Shown here piece after piece: positions 28,707 through 37,587 of a DNA stretch of 64,000 nucleotides. Location of the stretch: the NCBI RefSeq assembly GCF_018069875.1, contig NZ_JAGQDF010000006.1, forward strand, positions 265,321 through 329,320, read 5' to 3'. Position 1 is the first letter of the stretch. Every line of letters begins with the position of its first letter. The notes below the pieces were generated by a model. The model was not told where the DNA came from. It did not search any database and saw nothing but the letters and a program-made list of their open reading frames with translations. Position numbers and translations under genes: made by a program. Source of the stretch: Ideonella alba. GTDB taxonomy: Bacteria > Pseudomonadota > Gammaproteobacteria > Burkholderiales > Burkholderiaceae_C.

Positions 28707-28862
28707 ATAGAGCGGTCTCCCTAGCGGATTAGGATGAAGCCCCCAGGCCGTCTGCCTACACTGGCCTGCATGACTCGGGGGACAGCGTGGCCGCCCGAGG
28801 CGCCCAAGCCTTCGGGACGGGCCACCCAGCCACGCCACACGGACACTGCGAGGACACATCCC

Positions 28863-29450
28863 ATGGTCAAGAAGCTCAAGAAGATGGCCGAGGCCAAGGC
28901 CGCCAACCCGGCCGGCCTGCTCGACAGCCAACTCGCCGGCGCCGTCAAGGCCTCGGCCCAGCAGATCTGGCTGGCCGGCATGGGCGCGTTCGCCAAGGCC
29001 CAGGAAGAAGGCGGCAAGGTCTTCGAGGCGCTGGTCAAGGAAGGCGTCAGCCTGCAGCGCAAGACCCAGGCCGTGGCCGAGGAACGCCTGGGCGAGGTCA
29101 CCGGCAAGATGAGCGCGATGGCCGGTGAGGTCACGAACAAGGCCGGCGCGTCCTGGGACAAGCTGGAATCGATCTTCGAGGCCCGCACCGCCAAGGCGAT
29201 GAGCAAGCTGGGCGTGCCCACCGCCAAGGACGTGGCGGAGCTGACCGCCCGCGTCGAGGCCCTGGCCGCCGCGGTGGCCAAGCTGGGTGGCGACGTCAAG
29301 CCCGCCAAGCCGGCCAAGGCCCCGCGCAAGGCCGCCGCGCCGAAGAAGGCTGCCGCCAAGGCAGCGGTCGCGGCGCCGGCACCGGCCCCCGCCAAGAAGG
29401 CCGCCGCGCCGCGCAAGGCTGCGGCCAAGAAGTCGGCCCCCGCGGCCTGA
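28863..29450 (+). CDS. Phasin / PhaF-like polyhydroxyalkanoate granule-associated protein
   Basis: 195 residues. Residues 1–140 are amphipathic helices typical of granule-binding phasins (KASAQQIWLAGMGAFAKAQEEGGKVFEALVKEGVSLQRKT). The C-terminus (about 145–195) is a histone-like Lys/Ala/Pro-rich tail (PKKAAAKAAV, APRKAAAKK), as in PhaF, which tethers granules to the nucleoid. It is divergent from the acyl-CoA reductase and followed 49 bp later by a patatin-like hydrolase. This fits PHA storage. No phaC is in the window. Confidence 0.9.
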   Translation: MVKKLKKMAEAKAANPAGLLDSQLAGAVKASAQQIWLAGMGAFAKAQEEGGKVFEALVKEGVSLQRKTQAVAEERLGEVTGKMSAMAGEVTNKAGASWDKLESIFEARTAKAMSKLGVPTAKDVAELTARVEALAAAVAKLGGDVKPAKPAKAPRKAAAPKKAAAKAAVAAPAPAPAKKAAAPRKAAAKKSAPAA

Positions 29451-29459
29451 GGTCCCTGC

Positions 29460-29489
29460 CGGGGTGCTGGCGCCCTGGCGCCCACCCCG
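29460..29489 (+). terminator. Hairpin between phasin and patatin genes
   Basis: CGGGGTG and CACCCCG can pair around a GC-rich loop in the 49-bp gap. It may partly terminate or attenuate read-through from the highly expressed phasin type of gene. Weak. Confidence 0.3.
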
Positions 29490-29499
29490 ACGCTGACGC

Positions 29500-30726
29500 A
29501 TGGCCCGACCCTCCCGACGACGCCCCCCGCGCGGTCCGCGCATCGGCCTGGCCCTGGCGGGCGGCGGCCCGATCGGCGCCATCTACGAGATCGGCGCCCT
29601 GTGCGCGCTGGAAGACTCGGTCGAGGGCCTGTCCTTCACCGGGGTTGACCACTTCGTCGGTGTCTCGGCCGGCGCCTTCATCGCGGCAGCGCTGGCCAAC
29701 GGCCTGACGCCGCGCGCGATGTGCGCGGCCTTCATCGAGAATGTCGGTGGCGACGAGAGCGTCATCGACCCCGGCCTGTTCACCCAGCCCGCCTGGAACG
29801 AGTACGTCCGCCGCATGGCGATGGCGCCGCTGGTCACCGCCTCGGCCGCCTGGCAGTGGATGCTGGGCCGCGGCTCGCTGGCCGGCTGGATGTCCGACGT
29901 CGGCCGCCTGCTGCCCAACGGCTTCTTCGACAACGCGCCGCTCGAGCGGCACCTGCGCCAGCTGTTCTCGGCGCCGGGCCGCAGCAATGACTTCCGTGAC
30001 CTCGGCCAGCGCCTGGTGGTGGTGGCCACCGACCTGGACACCGGCGACGCCGCCCCCTTTGGTCAGCCCGGCTGGGACGAGGTGCCGATCTCGCAGGCGG
30101 TGATCGCCAGCGCCGCGCTGCCCGGCCTGTACCCGCCGGTCGAGATCGGTGGTCGGCACTATGTGGACGGCGCGCTGAAGAAGACCGTTCACGCCTCGGT
30201 GCTGCTCGAGCGCGGCCTGGACCTGCTGATCTGCCTGAACCCGCTGGTGCCCTTCGATGCCACGCACGACCCGGGCAAGGGCCGTCATCCCACGGCCGGG
30301 GCCATCCCCCGGCTGGAACAGGGCGGCCTGCCGGCGCTGCTGAGCCAGACCTTCCGCTCGCTGATCCATTCGCGGCTGGAGCTGGGCATGAAGGGCTATG
30401 AGCGCAGCCACCCGGACTGCGACATCCTGCTCTTCGAGCCCGACCACGGCGACGCCGAGATGTTCCATGCCGGCACCTTCAGCTACTCGATGCGCCGCCG
30501 CCTGGCCAGCCATGCCTTCCAGCAGACCCGCCAGATGCTGCGCGAGCGCGCCGCCGAGCTGGGTCCGACGCTGGCGCGCCACGGCCTGCGCCTGAACGAG
30601 GACCGCCTGCACGAGCCGCGCCAGTTGCTGGCCAGCGACTCGCCGCCGGCGCCGCGCGGCAAGGCGCTGGTCGCGCGCACCCACCGCACGCTGGACCGGC
30701 TGGAGCGCTGGGTGTCGCGCCGCTGA
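29500..30726 (+). CDS. Patatin-like phospholipase / lipid hydrolase
   Basis: 408 residues. The oxyanion motif is LALAGGGPIGAIYEIGAL, the nucleophile S56 in GVSAG, and the catalytic Asp D223 in YVDGAL (Ser–Asp dyad). This fits patatin-like serine hydrolases. The N-terminal ten residues are very Arg-rich and there is no signal peptide. Its place next to a phasin suggests lipid or PHA granule turnover, which is inference. The C-terminal region (about 320–408) is Arg-rich helical and not assigned. Confidence 0.9.
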   Translation: MARPSRRRPPRGPRIGLALAGGGPIGAIYEIGALCALEDSVEGLSFTGVDHFVGVSAGAFIAAALANGLTPRAMCAAFIENVGGDESVIDPGLFTQPAWNEYVRRMAMAPLVTASAAWQWMLGRGSLAGWMSDVGRLLPNGFFDNAPLERHLRQLFSAPGRSNDFRDLGQRLVVVATDLDTGDAAPFGQPGWDEVPISQAVIASAALPGLYPPVEIGGRHYVDGALKKTVHASVLLERGLDLLICLNPLVPFDATHDPGKGRHPTAGAIPRLEQGGLPALLSQTFRSLIHSRLELGMKGYERSHPDCDILLFEPDHGDAEMFHAGTFSYSMRRRLASHAFQQTRQMLRERAAELGPTLARHGLRLNEDRLHEPRQLLASDSPPAPRGKALVARTHRTLDRLERWVSRR

Positions 30727-30742
30727 TCAGTCGCGCGGGTCC

Positions 30743-32239
30743 TCAGTCCCGCAGATAGCGCCGCTCCAGGTGCGCCCGGAAGTGCGCCGGGTTCAGCGTC
30801 TCACCGCTGGCGCGCTGCGCGAGTTCGTCGGTCGGCCACTGGCTGGCCTGCGACCAGATGCGCGCCGCCAGCCAGTCCAGCGCCGGTGACAGGTCGCCGG
30901 CGTCGATGGCGGTGTCCAGGCCGGGCAGCTCGCGGCGCATCGCGGCAAACCACTGCGCGGCGTACATCGCCCCCAGCGAGTAGCAGGGGAAATAGCCGAA
31001 GGAGCCGTCGGTCCAGTGGATGTCCTGCATCGGGCCGTCGCGGTAGTTGCCGCGGGTGTCGATGCCCAGCAGCGACTGCATGCGCTCATCCCACATCGCC
31101 GGGATGTCGTCCACCTCGGCCTCGCCCTCGATCAGCGCGCGCTCGATCTCGAAGCGCAGGATCACATGCGCCGGGTAGGTGACCTCGTCGGCCTCGACGC
31201 GGATCAGGCCGGGCTTCACCCGGGTCAGCAGGCGGTGCAGGTTGTGCGGCTCGAAGGCGCTCTGGTCGCCGAAGGCCTCGACCAGCAGCGGCGACAGCAG
31301 CCGGGCGAAGCCGGGGTGGCCGCCCAGTTGCATCTCGAAGGACAGGCTCTGGCTCTCATGCAGCGCCATCGAGCGGGCCGCGCCGATCGGCTGGCCCAGC
31401 CAGGCGCGCGGCAGGCCCTGCTCGTAGCGGCCGTGGCCGGTCTCGTGGATGGTGCCCATCAGCGCCAGCACGAAGTTGTCCTCGACAAAGCGGGTGGTCA
31501 GGCGCACGTCCTCGGGCGCGCCGCCCGAAAACGGATGGGCCGACACATCGAGCCGGCCGGCCTGGAAGTCGAAGCCCAGGCGCCGCATCACCTGCTCGCA
31601 CAGGCCGCGCTGGGCCGGCACCGAGAACGGCCCCACCGGCTCGATGACCGGCTCGTCGGCCTGTCGCACCACCACGCGCTGGATCAGGCCGGGCAGCCAG
31701 CGCCGCACCTCGCCGAACAGGCGGGCCACCTCGGCCGCGCGCATGCCGGGCTCATACTGGTCCATCAGCGCGTCGTACAGGCCCAGGCCGCTGCGCTCGG
31801 CCAGCAGCCGCGCCTCCTCGCGGGCGATCTCCAGCACCGGTCGCAGGTTGGCGGCAAAGCCGGTCCAGTCGTTGGCAGGACGCTGGCTGCGCCAGGCGTG
31901 CTCGCAGCGCGCGCCCGCCAGCGCGCGGCGCTCGACCAGGTCCTCGGGCCAGGCGGTGGCCAGCAGCCAGTGGCGGCGGATCTCGCGCAGGTTGGCCCGC
32001 TGCACCGCGTCCAGCGGCTCGGCCTCGGCCTGGGTCAGCAGGTGGCCGATCTTGGGTTCGGTGCGCAGGCGGTGCAGCAGCGCGGCCAGCTCGGCCAGCG
32101 CCGCCGCGCGCGCCTCGTTGCCGGCCGGGGGCATGTAGGCCGCCTGGTCCCAGCTGACGATGCCCTGCAGGTGCTCGTAGCGGTGGATGCGCGCGAACGC
32201 CGCGCACAGGGCCTGGTAGGCGGATGTCTCGGATGTCAT
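30743..32239 (-). CDS. Carboxypeptidase Taq (M32) metallopeptidase
   Basis: 498 residues from MTSETSAYQALCAAFARIHRYEHLQGIVSWDQAAYMPPAGNEARA. The zinc site is HETGH (H265, E266, H269), with ALHESQS (HES, His294) following, as in M32 enzymes. It releases C-terminal residues in the cytoplasm. Its length matches the family. A GGAG lies upstream. The gene ends convergent with the patatin gene (16-bp gap), and is not in an obvious operon. Confidence 0.95.
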   Translation of the reverse strand: MTSETSAYQALCAAFARIHRYEHLQGIVSWDQAAYMPPAGNEARAAALAELAALLHRLRTEPKIGHLLTQAEAEPLDAVQRANLREIRRHWLLATAWPEDLVERRALAGARCEHAWRSQRPANDWTGFAANLRPVLEIAREEARLLAERSGLGLYDALMDQYEPGMRAAEVARLFGEVRRWLPGLIQRVVVRQADEPVIEPVGPFSVPAQRGLCEQVMRRLGFDFQAGRLDVSAHPFSGGAPEDVRLTTRFVEDNFVLALMGTIHETGHGRYEQGLPRAWLGQPIGAARSMALHESQSLSFEMQLGGHPGFARLLSPLLVEAFGDQSAFEPHNLHRLLTRVKPGLIRVEADEVTYPAHVILRFEIERALIEGEAEVDDIPAMWDERMQSLLGIDTRGNYRDGPMQDIHWTDGSFGYFPCYSLGAMYAAQWFAAMRRELPGLDTAIDAGDLSPALDWLAARIWSQASQWPTDELAQRASGETLNPAHFRAHLERRYLRD

Positions 32240-32335
32240 TGTGTGTTCACTCCCTCCAGCGGTCAGGCACCGATGGTCCCCTGATTGTGGACGCATGCCT
32301 GGGGTCCCGGGCCCCGGTTGCACCCGCTGACAGTC

Positions 32336-32830
32336 TCAGCCCGACAGCAGCGGCCAGCCGGCCACGATCGCCCCGGTCATCAGCACGTAGCGCAGGAACT
32401 TGCCCAGCGCCATCCAGGCCACGCAGGGCCAGAAGGGCAGGCGCAGCCAGCCCGCCAGCGCGCAGAGCGGATCGCCCAGCAGCGGCAGCCAACTCATCAC
32501 GCAGGCTTTGGGGCCGAATCGGCGCAGCGCCTCGAGCAGGCGCTGCTCGCGCGGCGGGCGGTGGGCGACCTGCTCGAAGGCCCGCTCGGCGCCCCAGCCC
32601 ATCCACCAGCTGATCGCGCCGCCCAGGGTGTTGCCCGCGGTGGCCACCAGCACCGCCGGCCAGAACAGACCCGGCTCGGCCAGCACCAGCGCAGCCACCG
32701 CGGGTTCGGAGCCCAGCGGCAGCAGCGTCGCCGACACCAGCGCCACCAGGAATACCGCCGGCAGGCCGACCTGCGGCAGCGCCAGCCAGTCCATCAGCCC
32801 GGCCAGCTGCGATGTGAACCACGCCTCCAT
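32336..32830 (-). CDS. YqaA/DedA-like membrane protein (VTT domain)
   Basis: 164 residues with four to five hydrophobic helices. PAVFLVALVSATLLPLGSEPAVAALVL, ATAGNTLGGAISWWMGWGAE and the FGPKACVMSWLPLLGDPLCALAGWLRLPFWP segment match YqaA-type VTT (SNARE-associated) membrane proteins. They are thought to act in lipid scrambling or membrane homeostasis. It is divergent from dusB with a 72-bp gap. Confidence 0.85.
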   Translation of the reverse strand: MEAWFTSQLAGLMDWLALPQVGLPAVFLVALVSATLLPLGSEPAVAALVLAEPGLFWPAVLVATAGNTLGGAISWWMGWGAERAFEQVAHRPPREQRLLEALRRFGPKACVMSWLPLLGDPLCALAGWLRLPFWPCVAWMALGKFLRYVLMTGAIVAGWPLLSG

Positions 32831-32868
32831 CGGGCCGATTGTGGCGCGGCGGGCAAGGCCCTGGCGGC

Positions 32869-32874
32869 TATACT
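32869..32874 (+). promoter_or_regulatory. Probable -10 element of the dusB–fis–purH unit
   Basis: TATACT on the plus strand lies 28 bases before the dusB start in GC-rich surroundings (GGCGGCTATACTCC). A good -35 hexamer at the right distance was not found. Call based on the -10 alone. Confidence 0.4.
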
Positions 32875-32902
32875 CCTGCCTCCTTTTTCAGCACCCTCCT
32901 CC

Positions 32903-33937
32903 ATGCGCATCGGCCCCCATGAGCTGCCGAACCGGCTGTTCGTCGCCCCGATGGCCGGGGTGACCGACCGTCCGTTTCGCCAGCTGTGCCGGCGCCTGGG
33001 TGCCGGCTATGCGGTCAGCGAGATGGTCACCTCGCGCAAGGACCTGTGGCAGTCGCTGAAGACCTCGCGCCGCGCCGACCACACCGGCGAGCCCGGCCCG
33101 ATCGCGGTGCAGATCGCCGGCACCGATGCGCCGATGATGGCCGAGGCCGCCGCCTACAACATCGACCGCGGCGCGCAGATCATCGACATCAACATGGGCT
33201 GCCCCGCCAAGAAGGTGTGCAACAAGTGGGCCGGCTCGGCGCTGATGCGCGAGGAGCCGCTGGCACTGCAGATCATCGAGGCCGTGGTGGCCGCCTGCGC
33301 ACCGCGCGGGGTGCCGGTGACGCTGAAGATGCGCACCGGCTGGTGCGACACCGAGCGCAATGCGCTGCGCCTGGCGCGCGCCGCCGAGAGCGCTGGCGTG
33401 GCGATGGTCACGGTGCACGGCCGCACGCGCGAGCAGGGCTACAGCGGCCAGGCCGAGCACGACACCGTGGCCGCGGTGAAGGCCGCGCTGTCGATTCCCG
33501 TGGTGGCCAACGGCGACATCGACTCCCCCGAGACCGCCGCCGCGGTGCTGGCGCGCACCGGCGCCGACGCGGTGATGATCGGCCGCGCCGCCCAGGGCCG
33601 GCCCTGGATCTTCCGCGAGATCGCCCACTTCCTGGCCACCGGCGAGCACCTGCCGCCCCCGGTCACGCGCGAGGTCCAGGCCTGGCTGACCGAGCATCTG
33701 CGCGACCATTACGGCCTCTACGGCGAGGCCAGTGGCGTGCGCAGCGCGCGCAAGCACATTGGCTGGGCGGTGCGCGCATTGCCCGGTGGCGAGGCCTTCC
33801 GCGCGGTGATGAACACGCTGGACGACGCCGACGCGCAGCTGCGCGCGGTGTCCACCTTCTTCGACGCGCTGGCCGACACCCACGAACGCCTGCCGCTGCC
33901 CGCCGCCAACCAGTCGCTGTTGCGCGAGCGCGCCTGA
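32903..33937 (+). CDS. dusB: DusB, tRNA-dihydrouridine synthase
   Basis: 344 residues from MRIGPHELPNRLFVAPMAGVTDRPFRQLCRRLGAGYAVSEM. FMN-binding TIM barrel with DINMGCPAKKVCNKWAGSALM (active-site Cys), KMRTGW, TVHGRTREQGYSG, ANGDID and MIGRAAQGRPW. It reduces specific uridines in the tRNA D-loop. It is immediately followed by fis, the well-known dusB–fis pair. Confidence 0.97.
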   Translation: MRIGPHELPNRLFVAPMAGVTDRPFRQLCRRLGAGYAVSEMVTSRKDLWQSLKTSRRADHTGEPGPIAVQIAGTDAPMMAEAAAYNIDRGAQIIDINMGCPAKKVCNKWAGSALMREEPLALQIIEAVVAACAPRGVPVTLKMRTGWCDTERNALRLARAAESAGVAMVTVHGRTREQGYSGQAEHDTVAAVKAALSIPVVANGDIDSPETAAAVLARTGADAVMIGRAAQGRPWIFREIAHFLATGEHLPPPVTREVQAWLTEHLRDHYGLYGEASGVRSARKHIGWAVRALPGGEAFRAVMNTLDDADAQLRAVSTFFDALADTHERLPLPAANQSLLRERA

Positions 33938-33955
33938 CCCCACCCGAACCTATCC

Positions 33956-34192
33956 ATGAGTAAGAAGAACATCGAGGAGAGCGTGCGCGACACGCTGGAC
34001 CAGTATTTCAAGGACCTGCACGGCGCCGAGCCGCATTCGCTGCACGACCTGGTGATGGGCAGCGCCGAGAAGCCGCTGCTCGAGGTGGTGATGCGCCAGG
34101 CCGACGGCAACCAGAGCAAGGCCGCCGAATGGCTGGGCATCAACCGCAACACGCTGCGCCGCAAGCTGCTCGACCACCGGCTCATCAAGTGA
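33956..34192 (+). CDS. fis: Fis, nucleoid-associated regulator
   Basis: 78 residues: MSKKNIEESVRDTLDQYFKDLHGAEPHSLHDLVMGSAEKPLLEVVMRQADGNQSKAAEWLGINRNTLRRKL. The C-terminal HTH (QSKAAEWLGINRNTLRRKL) is the Fis DNA-binding helix-turn-helix. Fis bends DNA and activates rRNA and other growth genes. It is 18 bp after dusB and 30 bp before purH, consistent with one transcript. Confidence 0.97.
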   Translation: MSKKNIEESVRDTLDQYFKDLHGAEPHSLHDLVMGSAEKPLLEVVMRQADGNQSKAAEWLGINRNTLRRKLLDHRLIK

Positions 34193-34222
34193 CTCTTCAT
34201 TCTTCAAACTGACCCGCCCACC

Positions 34223-35812
34223 ATGACCCAGCTCACCGCCCTGCTCTCGGTCTCCGACAAGACCGGCATCGTCGAATTCGCCCAGGCCCTGCACGGCCAC
34301 GGCATCCGGCTGCTGTCCACCGGCGGCACCGCCAAGCTGCTGGCCGGCGCCGGCCTGCCGGTCACCGAGGTCAGCGAGATCACCGGCTTTCCCGAGATGC
34401 TCGACGGCCGCGTCAAGACCCTGCACCCGCGCGTGCACGGCGGCCTGCTGGCGCGTCGCGATGTGCCCGAGCACATGGCCGCGCTGAAGGAACATGGCAT
34501 CGGCACCATCGACCTGCTGATCATCAACCTCTACCCCTTCGCCCAGGCCACCGCCAAGGCCGACTGCAGCTTCGAGGACGCGATCGAGAACATCGACATC
34601 GGCGGCCCGGCGATGCTGCGCGCCGCGGCCAAGAACTGGCAGGACGTGGGCGTGGTGATCGACCCCGTCGACTACCCGCAGGTGCTGGCCGAGCTGTCGG
34701 CCTCGCAGGGCCAGTCGCTGACCCGCGCCACCAAGTTCATGCTGGCCAAGAAGGTGTTCTCGCACACCGCCGCCTATGACGGCATGATCAGCAACTACCT
34801 GACCTCGCTGGCCCCGGGCGCCGAGGAGAACACCGCCGCCGTGCCGGCACGCGAGGAGTACCCCAGCGTGTTCAACCTGCAGCTGCACAAGGTTCAGGGC
34901 ATGCGTTACGGCGAGAACCCGCACCAGAGCGCCGCCTTCTACAAGGAGGCGCAGGTCGCCTCCGGCCTGCTGGCCGGCTGGACCCAGATCCAGGGCAAGG
35001 AACTCAGCTTCAACAACATCGCCGACGCCGACGCCGCCTGGGAATGCGTCAAGGCCTTCGAGGCGCCCGCCTGCGTGATCGTCAAGCACGCCAACCCCTG
35101 CGGCGTGGCCGTGGGCGCGACGCTGCTGGAAGCCTACGAGAAGGCCCTGAAGACCGACCCCACCAGCGCCTTCGGCGGCATCATCGCCTTCAACCGGCCG
35201 TTGGATGCCGACGTGGTCGAGAAGATCAACGCCAACAAGCACTTCGTCGAGGTGGCGATCGCCCCGACCATCACCCCGGCCGCGCGCGCCGCGTACGCCG
35301 GCAAGGTCAATGTGCGCCTGCTGGAAGTGGCGATCTCCAGGACCAGCAACCCGCTGGACATGAAGCGCGTGGGCGGCGGCATGCTGCTGCAGTCGGCCGA
35401 CAACGTCGACATCGTCGGCGAGCTGAAAGTGGTCACCAAGGTCCAGCCCACCGCGCAGCAGTTGGAAGACCTCAAGTTCGCCTGGACCGTGGCGCGCTTC
35501 GTCAAGAGCAACGCCATCGTCTTCTGCAAGGACGGCATGACCTTCGGTGTGGGCGCCGGCCAGATGAGCCGCCTGGACTCGGCCCGCATCGCCAGCATCA
35601 AGGCCCAGGCCGCCGGCCTGAGCCTGGCCGGCACCGCCGTGGCCAGCGACGCCTTCTTCCCGTTCCGTGACGGCCTGGACGTGGTGGTCGACGCCGGTGC
35701 CACCTGCGTCATCCACCCGGGTGGCTCGATGCGCGACGACGAGGTGATCGCCGCCGCCGACGAGCGCGGCATCGCGATGGTGCTGACCGGCACCCGCCAC
35801 TTCCGCCACTGA
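34223..35812 (+). CDS. purH: PurH, bifunctional AICAR transformylase / IMP cyclohydrolase
   Basis: 529 residues. Last two steps of IMP synthesis. The N-terminal MGS-like cyclohydrolase domain starts [36 protein letters not shown]. The C-terminal transformylase part has [38 protein letters not shown], and ends with [21 protein letters not shown] and TGTRHFRH. Length and order are normal. It follows fis by 30 bp and is followed 2 bp later by arfB. Confidence 0.98.
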   Translation: MTQLTALLSVSDKTGIVEFAQALHGHGIRLLSTGGTAKLLAGAGLPVTEVSEITGFPEMLDGRVKTLHPRVHGGLLARRDVPEHMAALKEHGIGTIDLLIINLYPFAQATAKADCSFEDAIENIDIGGPAMLRAAAKNWQDVGVVIDPVDYPQVLAELSASQGQSLTRATKFMLAKKVFSHTAAYDGMISNYLTSLAPGAEENTAAVPAREEYPSVFNLQLHKVQGMRYGENPHQSAAFYKEAQVASGLLAGWTQIQGKELSFNNIADADAAWECVKAFEAPACVIVKHANPCGVAVGATLLEAYEKALKTDPTSAFGGIIAFNRPLDADVVEKINANKHFVEVAIAPTITPAARAAYAGKVNVRLLEVAISRTSNPLDMKRVGGGMLLQSADNVDIVGELKVVTKVQPTAQQLEDLKFAWTVARFVKSNAIVFCKDGMTFGVGAGQMSRLDSARIASIKAQAAGLSLAGTAVASDAFFPFRDGLDVVVDAGATCVIHPGGSMRDDEVIAAADERGIAMVLTGTRHFRH

Positions 35813-35814
35813 AC

Positions 35815-36219
35815 GTGAAAACGGCACCGAAGGTCGACCCGGCCGAGGTGCAGTTCACGGCCATCCGCGCCCAGGGCGCGGGGGGCCAGAACGTCAACAA
35901 GGTGTCGAACGCGGCGCACCTGCGCTTCGACATCACCGCCAGCTCGCTGCCCGAGGCGCTCAAGGCCCGGCTGCTGGCCTGGCCCGACAGCCGCATCGGC
36001 AGCGACGGCGTGGTCGTCATCAAGGCCCAGGAGCACCGCAGCCTGCCGATGAACCAGGCCGACGCACTGGCGCGGCTGCAGGCCCTGGTGGACGCCGCCG
36101 CCCATGTGCCCAAGGCGCGCAAGGCCACCCGGCCCACGCGCGGCTCGCAGCAGCGGCGCCTGGCCAGCAAGAGCAAGCGCAGCGAGATCAAGGCCGGCCG
36201 TCAGGGCCGACCGGAATAG
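35815..36219 (+). CDS. arfB: ArfB (YaeJ), alternative ribosome-rescue peptidyl-tRNA hydrolase
   Basis: 134 residues from a GTG start two bases after purH. The catalytic GGQ is in [12 protein letters not shown], followed by [22 protein letters not shown]. The basic C-terminal tail ([19 protein letters not shown]) enters the mRNA channel of stalled ribosomes. It lacks the codon-recognition domains of full release factors, as expected. Coupling to purH is likely. Confidence 0.95.
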   Translation: MKTAPKVDPAEVQFTAIRAQGAGGQNVNKVSNAAHLRFDITASSLPEALKARLLAWPDSRIGSDGVVVIKAQEHRSLPMNQADALARLQALVDAAAHVPKARKATRPTRGSQQRRLASKSKRSEIKAGRQGRPE

Positions 36220-36255
36220 GGGCCCCCAGGCTTGCCGCTGCGCGGCTTCGCCACC

Positions 36256-36282
36256 CCCCAAGGGGGCTCGCCCGCCTTGGGG
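36256..36282. repeat. Intergenic inverted repeat of Burkholderiales type (terminator-like)
   Basis: CCCCAAGG (36256–36263) and CCTTGGGG (36275–36282) form an 8-bp stem over GGGCTCGCCCG. The surrounding C/G-rich sequence (CGCCACCCCCCAAGGGGGCT) resembles an intergenic repeat that I associate with Comamonadaceae-type genomes. It lies between convergent arfB and a dienelactone hydrolase gene and may terminate both. Confidence 0.6.
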
Positions 36283-36303
36283 CGGCCCGGCGGCGGGCGC
36301 TGC

Positions 36304-36999
36304 TTAGAACAGCGCGCTGAGAAACTGCAGCGTGCGACCGTGCGCCAGCGCGGCGGCAGCCGGCCCATGGGAGGCCCGCGCCCAGCAGTTGAAGCCGTGC
36401 TGCGCGCCCTCGTAGACGAAGACCTCGGCCGGCTTGCCGGCCATCGCGGCGCGCACCGCCTCCACCGCCTCGGGCGGGATGTGCGGGTCCTCGCCGGCGT
36501 AGTGGAACTGCATCGGGCAGTTCACCGAGGGGGCCAGCGCCAGCTGGTGGTGGATGCCGCCGCCGTACCAGGCGACCGCCGCGTCCAGCCCGCCCTGCGC
36601 CGCCAGCGCCCAGGCCAGGCGTCCGCCCATGCAGTAGCCCAGCGCCGCGCTGCGACCGGTGCATTCGGGGCGCGCCTTCAGCGCGGCCAGCGCGGCCGCC
36701 AGGTCCGGCCCGGTCTCGGCGGGCGGCAGCGCCTGCATCAGCGCCAGCGCGCGCTCCCGGTCGGCCCCCACATAGCCCAGGTCCACCCGCGGCGCCTGGC
36801 GCCAGAAAACATCGGGTGCCAGCACCACGAAGCCGTCCAGCGCGTACTGTTCGGCCACCGCGCGGATGTGCGCGTTGACGCCGAAGATCTCCTGCAGCAG
36901 CAGCAGGCCGGGTCCGCGGCCAGCGGGAGGCAGCGCCAGGTAGCCCTGGAAGCCGGGGCGGGCGGGGTCGATGTCGATCCAGTCGGTGCGGGTGCTCAT
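36304..36999 (-). CDS. Dienelactone hydrolase family protein
   Basis: 231 residues from MSTRTDWIDIDPARPGFQGYLALP. The alpha/beta-hydrolase has the DLH cysteine nucleophile in GYCMGGRLA, with an acid/His pair suggested by GEDPHIPP and AQHGFNCW. LLLQEIFGVNAHIRAVAEQYALDGFVVLAPDVFWR is typical of the family. No aromatic-degradation genes are close, so the physiological substrate is unknown. A second DLH-type gene lies at 59047–59739. Confidence 0.93.
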   Translation of the reverse strand: MSTRTDWIDIDPARPGFQGYLALPPAGRGPGLLLLQEIFGVNAHIRAVAEQYALDGFVVLAPDVFWRQAPRVDLGYVGADRERALALMQALPPAETGPDLAAALAALKARPECTGRSAALGYCMGGRLAWALAAQGGLDAAVAWYGGGIHHQLALAPSVNCPMQFHYAGEDPHIPPEAVEAVRAAMAGKPAEVFVYEGAQHGFNCWARASHGPAAAALAHGRTLQFLSALF

Positions 37000-37023
37000 G
37001 GGTGCAGGCTCATGCGTGGCAGC

Positions 37024-37587
37024 TCAATAGGCGCGCCCGCCCTTGAAGTGGGCATGGGTGCGGCGCTTCAGGTCGGTCACGCGGGCCAGCGCATCCAGGT
37101 GCCCCCCCGCGTGGGCGTGGGTGATGGCCAGGCCCAGCGCGTCGGCGGCGTCCTTGCCGGGCACGCCGGGCAGGTCCAGCAGGCGCTGCACCATGGCCTG
37201 GATCTGGTCCTTGCGCGCGTGGCCATGGCCGACGACGGATTTCTTCATCTGCAGCGGCGTGTATTCGGACACCCGCAGGCCCGCCATCACCAGCGCCGCC
37301 ACCGCCGCACCGCGCGCCTGGCCCAGCAGCAGCGTGCTCTGCGGGTTGACGTTGACGAAGACGATCTCGCAACTGGCCTCGCCGGGCTGGTAGCGCCGCG
37401 CCACCTCGGTGACGCCTTCGAAGATCAGCTTCAGACGGCCGGGCAGATCGCCCAGCGCCACCTCGATGCCGGGGCCGGTGGTGCGGATCGTGCCGCTGGC
37501 CACATAGTGCAGCCGCGGGCCGTCCTTCTCGATGACGCCGAAGCCGGTGGTGGCCAGGCCGGGGTCGATGCCGAGCACGCGTGTCAT
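37024..37587 (-). CDS. ruvC: RuvC, Holliday-junction resolvase
   Basis: 187 residues. The first acidic motif is [13 protein letters not shown] (Asp7), with the [44 protein letters not shown] and [14 protein letters not shown] motifs. It cuts Holliday junctions in recombination repair. Its ATG overlaps the stop of the upstream cdsA-like gene by four bases. No ruvA/ruvB are adjacent. Confidence 0.97.
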   Translation of the reverse strand: MTRVLGIDPGLATTGFGVIEKDGPRLHYVASGTIRTTGPGIEVALGDLPGRLKLIFEGVTEVARRYQPGEASCEIVFVNVNPQSTLLLGQARGAAVAALVMAGLRVSEYTPLQMKKSVVGHGHARKDQIQAMVQRLLDLPGVPGKDAADALGLAITHAHAGGHLDALARVTDLKRRTHAHFKGGRAY

